From NCBI RefSeq assembly GCF_002149965.1, contig NZ_MSQB01000018.1:73677-137676 (forward strand): a DNA stretch of 64,000 nucleotides, given 5' to 3'. This document shows, piece by piece, positions 25,099 to 31,476 of the stretch. Both the position numbers and the translations under genes were made by a program. Position 1 is the first letter of the stretch. Each line of letters begins with the position of its first letter. Origin of the DNA: Novosphingobium panipatense. GTDB lineage: Bacteria; Pseudomonadota; Alphaproteobacteria; Sphingomonadales; Sphingomonadaceae. The notes beneath the pieces were generated by a model. The model did not search any database. It was not told where the DNA came from and saw only the letters and a list, made by a program, of their open reading frames with translations.

Positions 25099-25121
25099 AA
25101 TTAGCCCTCACCATTGATGAT
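25099..25121 (+). promoter_or_regulatory. T3-like promoter motif P5
   Basis: AATTAGCCCTCACCATTGAT matches the T3 promoter AATTAACCCTCAC at 12 of 13 bases in the recognition half. It is the second copy of P3 at an equivalent position in the duplicated control block. Confidence 0.65.
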
Positions 25122-25201
25122 AGAACCTCGGACCAGCCAGGCAGTCCCGGGTCTCATGTCCTTGGTTCAAGCGTGCCCCATGCCCTGGATTGGGTAGGGC
25201 C

Positions 25202-25224
25202 AATTAGCACTCATCCTTGAGAAA
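25202..25224 (+). promoter_or_regulatory. T3/T7-like promoter motif P6
   Basis: AATTAGCACTCATCCTTGAG shares the first twelve bases with P4 and has a purine-rich start (GAGAAAGAGGA). It is the last motif before the gene at 25463. Confidence 0.55.
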
Positions 25225-25462
25225 GAGGAACGCTTTTGGCGTGTGCCGTCAGGCTCCTCAGCTCACGCATCCCCGGATGGCCTTAGGGGCGATCCATATT
25301 CACGAGGTGACACCTCGCAACGGTCTTTCGTCGATGCTCTCGACGATCCCGGAGACCCTCAACCTCCAAGCCGCCGCCTGCCATAGCCGAAAGGGCATGG
25401 GGAGAGCGGTCGTACCCGGCGGACACCCGCCAGCATGAACCTGCCACACAAAGGACCTGTCT

Positions 25463-26257
25463 ATGACAGATGAAACAATGACCGGCGCCGGCAACACGGC
25501 GAGCGAATTCACGCCGCGTTCTTACGACGTCGCCCCCGAAGACGAGCACATCGCTTCGGCAATTCTCGCTGAAAGCCCCCTCGACACCCCGGGGTCAGGA
25601 GAGGTGATCGGCGCCGTGAAGTTCCCTGCTCATATCCCGCTCAGTTCGCTTCCCCCGGAGCTTCAGGAGAAGGTTCGAGAGAAGACCCGCGGAGCGCTGC
25701 CCGACCGAGCCGAGGAAATCGAACGCCGCGCCGTGATGGAGGTGATGCAGCGCCACGCGCTTTCGGCGCGCATCAAGACGGGCTTGCATGAGAATGCCAA
25801 CGGTCGGCTCAAGGAAATGGCTACCATCGCGGGCGAGTACCGTCAGCTCGGGCAGGAATGGGACCGCGTCACTAAGCAGATGACTGAGGTCGTTCGTTAT
25901 GACGTCGTTCGCAACCAAGATGGAAGCGTGAAGCTGAAGGCGGACGGAACGCCGGAGCAGGTTCCGGTCTACGCGATGAGCGCTGCTGAACAGGTAGCTG
26001 CGGGCCAGCGTCTCGATCAAATCAATTACGCCATGAATCTCCTCATGAGTGAAGATGGCGAGCATGGGCCGGAAGCCACGCGCCGCTTGCAGAAGGCTTT
26101 GTTTGAGGAAGTCGAGAAGCGGAAGGCCCTGGCTGCGAAGGTCGAGGAGGACCAGGAGGCTTGGGCACGGGCCGCGGACATCAACCGCGAAGCCCGAATC
26201 AACGAGCGGGCAAAGGCGTATGCCAAGCACCTTCATGGGAAGGATAACTTCTCGTGA
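25463..26257 (+). CDS. Phage-type protein of unknown function, 264 aa
   Basis: A highly charged, mostly helical soluble protein. The N-terminal 60 residues look disordered and acidic; from about residue 75 there are long helices (EEIERRAVMEVMQRHALS, GRLKEMATIAGEYRQLGQEW), and the C-terminal 60 residues form a probable coiled coil (EEVEKRKALAAKVEEDQEAWARA). It starts with AAAGGA eight bases upstream and lies behind promoter motifs P4-P6. The build recalls scaffolding or internal virion proteins, but I do not recognise it. Its stop overlaps the next start in a GTGA junction. Confidence 0.65.
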   Translation: MTDETMTGAGNTASEFTPRSYDVAPEDEHIASAILAESPLDTPGSGEVIGAVKFPAHIPLSSLPPELQEKVREKTRGALPDRAEEIERRAVMEVMQRHALSARIKTGLHENANGRLKEMATIAGEYRQLGQEWDRVTKQMTEVVRYDVVRNQDGSVKLKADGTPEQVPVYAMSAAEQVAAGQRLDQINYAMNLLMSEDGEHGPEATRRLQKALFEEVEKRKALAAKVEEDQEAWARAADINREARINERAKAYAKHLHGKDNFS

Positions 26258-26562
26258 GCCTGCGGCAGCCCTCGAAAGTCTACCCGTCTCGACGCTCGAA
26301 AGGCCGCGTTGACCTGCCTAACCCTTACGACCCCCGGTCGCCGGGTTACGCGGAGAGACACACCCCCGTCGAAGTCCCCACCGTGGGCTCGGCGGAGGGC
26401 ACCGTGAGGTTCGACATGGGCGCCTCTCCAGTAGAGGCCGCCTCGCAGGTGCCTCTCGCTCCGGCTCCGACACACGAGCGAGCGGTGTTCACTCCTGCGC
26501 CCCACCGCCCGATACCCGACTTCAAGCCCGGTATCGGGCGGGACATGAGGCCGCGCGGGTGA
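26254..26562 (+). CDS. Small proline-rich phage-type protein
   Basis: 102 residues from a GTG start that overlaps the previous stop (GTGA), so translation is probably coupled. The protein is rich in proline, serine and arginine, with no hydrophobic core (PSRRSKGRVDLPNPYDPRSP, HRPIPDFKPGIGRDMRPRG), and is likely disordered. I do not recognise it. It shares its operon with the 264-residue protein and the cysteine-rich protein that follows. Confidence 0.55.
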   Translation: MSLRQPSKVYPSRRSKGRVDLPNPYDPRSPGYAERHTPVEVPTVGSAEGTVRFDMGASPVEAASQVPLAPAPTHERAVFTPAPHRPIPDFKPGIGRDMRPRG

Positions 26563-26780
26563 GCCGCTTGTCCCTCCGCGCGGCAATCGACGCAAAGTGC
26601 AAGGAGTGCATGTACGACCCCTCACCCTGCGTGAGGGGGAAGTGGCGGGAGCAGGTAGCGGCTTGTGAAAGCGCGAACTGCCCTCTCCATTCGGTGCGTC
26701 CGGTGCCGCGTGACTGCATGGCCGATGGTCAAATAGACAGTGGTCGAGTTCGAGCGCTCCGCGAGCGTTTGGTGGCGTGA
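26559..26780 (+). CDS. Small cysteine-rich phage protein, probably zinc-binding
   Basis: 73 residues, again with a GTG start in a GTGA overlap. The core AIDAKCKECMYDP then KWREQVAACESANCPLHSVRP carries C14, C17, C24, C36 and C41. The CX2C and CX4C pairs, and the WREQVxxC...CPLxxVRP pattern, recur in small proteins of tailed phages, where they are usually listed as hypothetical. Zinc binding is inferred from the cysteine spacing. It supports a phage origin of this operon. Confidence 0.65.
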   Translation: MSRLSLRAAIDAKCKECMYDPSPCVRGKWREQVAACESANCPLHSVRPVPRDCMADGQIDSGRVRALRERLVA

Positions 26781-26804
26781 GCTAAGGGCGCTTTAATTCG
26801 ACCG

Positions 26805-26851
26805 GGACGGGGGTGGGCCGCTAGCTGCGAGGCAATGAGCCACCCCCGTCC
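26805..26851. terminator. 12-bp perfect inverted repeat
   Basis: GGACGGGGGTGG and CCACCCCCGTCC are separated by 23 bases, shortly after the three-gene operon. The stem is strong but lacks a T-run on either side. It may end or stabilise the transcript, or be a protein-binding site. Confidence 0.45.
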
Positions 26852-26983
26852 AAGTCTCCCCGCCCAGCGCTGAGAATACCCGTCTAAGGGTGCATTTCTG
26901 TCCGTGGCAGGCAGATGCTGAGGGCGATCCGGTGAAGAGCTGCCGGATCGCCTTCTTTGCTTGCCGCAATTCCGAGGAACCCT

Positions 26984-27751
26984 ATGGAAGACTTTCAGGC
27001 ACAAGCTGGAGAGCGCGTACGCCTGCACTCCGGACAGGCAGAACGCCTCGACATCGGCTTCACGCCTCCAGAGGGATACTCCTACATACCCTGCCAAGAG
27101 GTGCCTTGCGGCTTCGCGCGCATCCCTGGCGGCTTGAAGCTCGATGCAGCAGTCTTGGTCAATCCCGAAGGCTGTTGGCATGGACGAGTTAAGGGGCCCG
27201 ACACCATCACCGGCCCTCGCTGGCGATGGATATGGGACGGAGACCGCAACGCTGTCCGCCGCTACCGTAAGAGGGCGTGGAAGAGCTTGACCGGGGCTGA
27301 GGTCCCGCCCGGGCAGCAGCTTGTCGAGAGGTGCTGCGACCCGTGCTGTATCAACCCCGGTCACCTCGTGGCAATCGACCGCCCGCAACCAACGGCTGCT
27401 AACCGCGGCCTTGGTCGGTGGGGCTGGATAGGCGAGGGCGCTGAGGAAACTTACGCCTGGATACCGGAGGCTGCGCAGCATGTCGCGGAAACTCCGGCAA
27501 AGGCGCCACGCCGCAAGGCACCTAGACTTCAGAAATCTCCTAAGCCTCCCAAGGCCCCAAAGCCTCCCAAGGCACTTAAAGGCCTGTCGAGGGGCGAAGT
27601 GCATTACCGCTCCCGACTAACTGCCGAGGATGTGCGGGCTATCCGGTCCTCCGCTGGAGTCACCCAAGCCGCTCTTGCCGAGCGATACGGGATCGGCTCC
27701 GCAGCCGTCAGCAAGATTCTGACGGGGCGAACGTGGACGCACGTTCGCTGA
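26984..27751 (+). CDS. HNH endonuclease-like protein with C-terminal HTH
   Basis: 255 residues. The middle has a degenerate HNH motif: ERCCDPCCINPGHLVAI (about residues 115-131) fits the CxxxxCxNPxHL half, but the usual first histidine is replaced by arginine/cysteine. A lysine/proline-rich linker (KSPKPPKAPKPPKALKG) leads to a C-terminal helix-turn-helix, LTAEDVRAIRSSAGVTQA to SKILTGRTW, as found in free-standing phage homing endonucleases. The start follows a GAGGAA site. It may be a selfish gene within the element; activity is uncertain because of the altered histidine. Confidence 0.72.
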   Translation: MEDFQAQAGERVRLHSGQAERLDIGFTPPEGYSYIPCQEVPCGFARIPGGLKLDAAVLVNPEGCWHGRVKGPDTITGPRWRWIWDGDRNAVRRYRKRAWKSLTGAEVPPGQQLVERCCDPCCINPGHLVAIDRPQPTAANRGLGRWGWIGEGAEETYAWIPEAAQHVAETPAKAPRRKAPRLQKSPKPPKAPKPPKALKGLSRGEVHYRSRLTAEDVRAIRSSAGVTQAALAERYGIGSAAVSKILTGRTWTHVR

Positions 27752-28010
27752 GGGCCGGTTAGTTTCGGCACAAAATTCCGGAGTGCCATACGCATGTGAC
27801 GGAAGCCGGCGGTTCCCCCCGCGGGGTGCCCGGTACGAAAGGCCCTGCCGCGATCCCTCGGCACCCTCGATCCCTACCCTGGCTGGCACCCTATGGCGCG
27901 ATCCTATGGCGCACCTTACCGGCGCCCCTTGCGATACCGCGCGCGCATTTCCGCAAGCCCCCTTGCGATGAGCGCGCGCCGACCTAACCCACTCTGAAGG
28001 ACCCACTCAC
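27752..28010 (+). other. Intergenic stretch with short direct repeats
   Basis: No gene is evident. CCCCTTGCGAT occurs at 27925 and 27959, each followed closely by GCGCGCGC-type sequence, and CCTATGGCGC is also duplicated near 27891-27912. GCGCGCCGACCT before the next gene also occurs just before promoter P4, so part of a control block may have been copied here. Confidence 0.4.
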
Positions 28011-30191
28011 ATGGCCTTAGACCTTTCGAATAATCAGCCTCGGCCTGCGCAACAAGAGCGCGTCACCCGGGGCCGTGAACGTATGTTCTCTCGGCAGAGC
28101 ACGGACGCACCCACCCGCCGCTACTATCAGGACATGCGCAACGCCTCTCGCGGGGAAGGCGCGGCCGGTGAGCTTATGAAGGCTCTAGGAATGGCCCGCG
28201 AGGCTGCCAGCGACTTCCGAGCCTACCAAGAGGGCGCATCAGCAAGGCAGAAGGAACAGGATCAGTCGGACGGTTCGCTTGCCGCAGCAGCAGGGCAGGT
28301 TGACCCCGAGCGAGAAGCTGAATCCAAAGCCTACCAGGCCGGCGTCCTGTGGCAGCGTGGTGACGCTGATTGGTCAACGCGGCGAAGCAATATGGAGCAG
28401 GGCCTCCAGCAGCTTATCCAGAAACAGACCGATCCTGACCCCGCTAAACGAGAAGCAGAAGTCGCTGTCTATCTGGAACAGCAGAACCATGACTTCGCGC
28501 TAAGCGAGGACGGCAGCCTCAGAGACTTCGGTTCTCCCGATGCCAACAGGCACTTTGCCGCGCAAATGTTGGCGACCCGCGAGGCCCTCTTGCCTCAGGC
28601 GGCAGGTTTGATCCGCAAGCGGATGGGCGAAGAGAGTCTAGCCAACATGGCAACAGCCGTAGTGGGGAAGCTCAAAGCGGGCATCCACGTCGACCCTGCC
28701 GAGGAGTTCTCCCGGCTTCTTCCCTTCGTGGACCGGCGAGAGGCCGTCGAAACCTTTATGCAGGCCACTGAGGCCGCAGCGGGCGAACTGCAACAGAGCG
28801 ACCCCACACGTGGCCTCAAGATGATTGACGGGCTCCTCGGGTGGGCCAAGCAGGCCAGCCCGGAGGCTCAGCCGCAACAGCCCGCCGCCGCTCCTACGCA
28901 GGCCCCTGCCGGTCTCATGCAGCCCTTCGCCGGGTTCGCCTCGGTGAAGCGCACCGGCAAGATGGGCGATGCACGTAGCGGCGGAAGCGCACACAACGGC
29001 GAGGACTTCCCCGTCCCCGTCGGGACCTCCATCGTGGCCCCTATGGGTGGCGAGGTCGTCTCCTCCATGCGCAATGCCCGAGGTGGCAACCAGGTCCGTG
29101 TGAAGCTGGACAACGGAGCCATCGTCGGCTTCGCTCACCTCTCCTCGCGAGGGGTGCAGGTTGGTCAGCGGGTCGAGGCAGGCGCAGAGCTAGGCCTCTC
29201 TGGAAACACCGGCAAGTCCACTGGCCCCCACGTCCACATGACCTTCGAGGTTGGCGGGAAGAAGGTCTCGCCCTCGGGCTACTTCTCGGAACAGCCGGCA
29301 TCCTCCAGAGCCGTTTCCTCGCCTGCTTTCCAAGCTGCCTTCGGTGACGTTGGCTCGGCCGATGCCGTGCCTCAGGCAGATGCGGGACCTGGCGGGGAAT
29401 TGGGAGCGGACACGCTCACAGGACCGCTTTCTCTTTCTCCGGGACAAATCCTGCACCTTCAGGAGTTCAGGAGGATGTATAGCCAGCGGGCAGAGGCGGA
29501 AGCTGAGCGGGAGAAGTCGGAACGACAGGCCACGACCGCCGCGTCTTTCATCTCGCGGCTATCCGGCGCTACGGGGACCTACCCGACCGCCGCCGAGGTC
29601 CAAAGCCTAATCCGAGCTGGAGCGGTCGCCCCGCAGCAGGGGATGCAGCTCCTTAACATCATCGACAGCGACAGGCGGCAACGCATCTCAGATGCGCGGC
29701 AAGCCGCGTCATGGGCCCGAGAAGACCGACAGGAAGCGAAAGAGGACTACCTCCGTGGCCGGGTCGGTTCGCTGCTTGGTCCGGTCTATGCGGGGCGGTC
29801 GAGCGTCACCGACGCCACCGGCAAGCTCCTCGCGGTGGTAGCGCGCGAAGCGGACCCCGAGATTCGCCAAGCCCTCCTGCGGGAGGTTGGGGGCGAGCTG
29901 AACAACGTTCAGACGCTGCGGGTGAAGGGCCCAGAATATCGGGGAGCCGACAACGACCTGAATAGTTGGGAGGAGGCTTACTCAGGCCAGCTCGGGAAGG
30001 TCCGAATGCCGCGTGGTGTTGACGGGCAGGCGGCTCGACGCTTGATCCGGGCGAAGCTGGATGAGGTGCGCACCGAGTTGGGCCGGGGCGACGTGTCGCC
30101 GGAGAAGGTCAGGGACTACATGGGCGGAGTAGAACGACGAATGGACCTTTGGTTCCAACAGACGTTTCCACCCCGCGCATTGAAAAGGTGA
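28011..30191 (+). CDS. Large phage-type protein with M23 peptidase domain
   Basis: 726 residues with no signal peptide. Residues 1-290 are charged and helical. Residues about 312-425 form a LytM/M23 zinc metallopeptidase with the full ligand set: H328 and D332 (AHNGEDFPVPVGT), H376 (GFAHLSS) and H407/H409 (GKSTGPHVHMTFEVGG). Residues 430-726 are long helices. The shape, a peptidoglycan hydrolase inside a large helical protein, resembles internal virion proteins that T7-like phages inject to open the cell wall. That role is inference. It begins after AAGGA and is the largest gene of the element. Confidence 0.8.
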   Translation: MALDLSNNQPRPAQQERVTRGRERMFSRQSTDAPTRRYYQDMRNASRGEGAAGELMKALGMAREAASDFRAYQEGASARQKEQDQSDGSLAAAAGQVDPEREAESKAYQAGVLWQRGDADWSTRRSNMEQGLQQLIQKQTDPDPAKREAEVAVYLEQQNHDFALSEDGSLRDFGSPDANRHFAAQMLATREALLPQAAGLIRKRMGEESLANMATAVVGKLKAGIHVDPAEEFSRLLPFVDRREAVETFMQATEAAAGELQQSDPTRGLKMIDGLLGWAKQASPEAQPQQPAAAPTQAPAGLMQPFAGFASVKRTGKMGDARSGGSAHNGEDFPVPVGTSIVAPMGGEVVSSMRNARGGNQVRVKLDNGAIVGFAHLSSRGVQVGQRVEAGAELGLSGNTGKSTGPHVHMTFEVGGKKVSPSGYFSEQPASSRAVSSPAFQAAFGDVGSADAVPQADAGPGGELGADTLTGPLSLSPGQILHLQEFRRMYSQRAEAEAEREKSERQATTAASFISRLSGATGTYPTAAEVQSLIRAGAVAPQQGMQLLNIIDSDRRQRISDARQAASWAREDRQEAKEDYLRGRVGSLLGPVYAGRSSVTDATGKLLAVVAREADPEIRQALLREVGGELNNVQTLRVKGPEYRGADNDLNSWEEAYSGQLGKVRMPRGVDGQAARRLIRAKLDEVRTELGRGDVSPEKVRDYMGGVERRMDLWFQQTFPPRALKR

Positions 30192-30279
30192 GTGGGCGGA
30201 GGCTCCTTTGGTTTGATCCCGAGGAGCCTCTGTTTCCGAGGCGGCGCTCTTTATGCAGACGGCCTGCCGCTCTTCGGGA

Positions 30280-30591
30280 CTAGCCGCGAGAGAACTGTGG
30301 CAGGCGAGCCGAGGCGCGGCGCTGCTGCTCCCTGCGAAGGGCTTGCCGATCTTCGCTGTTCAAGTCGCGGATGCGCTGCACTGCCTGGTCGCGGGTCAGA
30401 ACAGCCTCGCCGTTTGGGCCGTCGATGCGCGCTGCGGTGTCCGCGCCGGACCTCAGAAGATTGAGCCGACGGCGGGCCCGATGACCGCGGCTTTCCGCAG
30501 CATCCATTCCGTAGAGGCTCCGGTTAGTGATGCGGCGGCTTTCATCCGCGAGCATTTGGCGGCCGTTGATTGCACTGTTCTGATGGATCAT
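30280..30591 (-). CDS. Small basic hypothetical protein
   Basis: 103 residues, rich in arginine and glutamine (RRITNRSLYGMDAAESRGHR, RIRDLNSEDRQALRREQQRR), with a helical charged C-terminus. Its frame looks protein-like, unlike the plus-strand ORFs across the same bases. A weak GGGGACC site precedes the start. A 14-bp perfect palindrome lies 13 bases upstream. The 88 bases between the M23 gene and its stop hold nothing notable. Unknown function, and it may not be a real gene. Confidence 0.4.
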   Translation of the reverse strand: MIHQNSAINGRQMLADESRRITNRSLYGMDAAESRGHRARRRLNLLRSGADTAARIDGPNGEAVLTRDQAVQRIRDLNSEDRQALRREQQRRASARLPQFSRG

Positions 30592-30603
30592 GATTAAGGT
30601 CCC

Positions 30604-30617
30604 CTGTTGCGCAACAG
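30604..30617. promoter_or_regulatory. 14-bp perfect palindrome
   Basis: CTGTTGCGCAACAG, just upstream of the minus-strand small ORF. The form is typical of a dimeric repressor operator. No matching copy was seen elsewhere in the element. Confidence 0.4.
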
Positions 30618-30853
30618 CGCGCTTCGTCGATCTAGCAGAACCTTTCGTCGCTGTAAGATGATGGTTCCACAAGCCTGAGCGCTTCGAGTCGAGCCGAGTC
30701 TTTACTGCGGTGAGCTGTGAATGTGCGGCGTCGGCATGGCTCGGAAACGAGCGATTACGATACAGGTCGGTGAGGTGTATCGAAAATTAGCTTGACCGCA
30801 CTTCCGATCCATAGCACATAACGAGCCACCATTCCGTTACAGAGGTTCGATCC

Positions 30854-31432
30854 ATGGCCCGCACCTTCGCTTACTGCCGCGTCAGCACCGCCGACCAGAC
30901 CACCGAGAACCAGGTGCGCGAAATCGCCGCTGCCGGGTTCAGCGTCGAGCCTAAGCGCGTAGTGGAGGAAACTGTCTCCGGTTCTGTGGCCGCAATGGAG
31001 CGAGGAGGGTTCGCCCGTCTTGTAGACCGCATGGAAGAGGGGGACGTGCTGATCGTCACGAAGCTCGACCGCCTTGGGCGTAATGCTATGGACGTTAGAG
31101 CGACGATAGAGCGGCTGGCAGGGGAAGGAGTGCGTGTGCATTGCCTCGCCCTTGGCGGTGTCGACCTGACCAGCGCCGCCGGCAAGATGACCATGGGCGT
31201 CCTGTCCGCCGTGGCGGAGTTTGAACGAGATTTGCTCATAGAGCGGACGCAGGCGGGACTGAGCCGCGCGAAGGCTGAAGGCAAGACGCTCGGAAGGCCC
31301 TCAGCGCTCACGAAGGAGCAGCAGGATGAAGTAAGGGCTCGGAGAGCGGCCGGGGTGTCGCTAGGCTCGCTGGCAAAGGAATACGGGGTTAGCCGCGCCG
31401 CAATTCAAAGGGCCGAGAAGCGCGCCGCTTGA
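30854..31432 (+). CDS. Small serine recombinase (resolvase/invertase type)
   Basis: 192 residues. The N-terminal catalytic domain has the nucleophile S11 in FAYCRVSTADQ, the arginine-rich helix TKLDRLGRNAMD, GKMTMGVLSAVAEFERDLLIERTQAGL and KAEGKTLGRPSAL. The C-terminus is a helix-turn-helix (GVSLGSLAKEYGVSRAAIQRAEK). The length fits Hin/Gin-type invertases and Tn3-type resolvases. A CGATAC / GTATCG dyad lies at 30758-30782 upstream. No transposase is nearby. It might resolve the element or invert part of it, but no site was identified with certainty. Confidence 0.9.
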   Translation: MARTFAYCRVSTADQTTENQVREIAAAGFSVEPKRVVEETVSGSVAAMERGGFARLVDRMEEGDVLIVTKLDRLGRNAMDVRATIERLAGEGVRVHCLALGGVDLTSAAGKMTMGVLSAVAEFERDLLIERTQAGLSRAKAEGKTLGRPSALTKEQQDEVRARRAAGVSLGSLAKEYGVSRAAIQRAEKRAA

Positions 31433-31476
31433 GCCCGCGCTTGCCTTCTGCCCTGCTTTTTTTAGGCGAGAAGGTC

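Larger units (their letters stand above)
24951..25462 (+). other. Non-coding control region with three promoter motifs
   Basis: 512 bases without a credible gene apart from the nine-codon leader. It holds promoter motifs P4, P5 and P6 and a diverged copy of the 23583-23719 control block. A 73-codon ORF at 25217-25438 lacks domain similarity and a good ribosome binding site. The region would feed transcription into the gene at 25463. Confidence 0.6.

Noticed and set aside
25217..25438. 73-codon ORF in the control region
   Set aside because: No domain, no convincing ribosome binding site, and it starts inside promoter motif P6. Treated as non-coding.
22801..25462. Diversity-generating retroelement or CRISPR array as explanation for the repeats
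   Set aside because: There is no reverse transcriptase, no template/variable repeat pair with adenine-biased differences, and no regularly spaced repeats with unique spacers.
26618..26638. CCCCTCAC / GTGAGGGG hairpin with a CTCACC core, resembling another phage promoter
   Set aside because: It lies inside the cysteine-rich gene, lacks the AATTA upstream half and the purine start. Coincidence of codons is the simpler explanation.
30192..30597. Plus-strand ORFs of 90 and 114 codons after the M23 gene
   Set aside because: Composition looks like translated non-coding DNA (RGAAAPCEGLADLRCSS). The minus-strand frame over the same bases is more protein-like, though itself uncertain.
30786..30802. 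AATTAGCTTGACCGCAC as a seventh phage promoter
   Set aside because: Only the first seven bases match the P4 pattern; the CTCAC core and G-start are missing.
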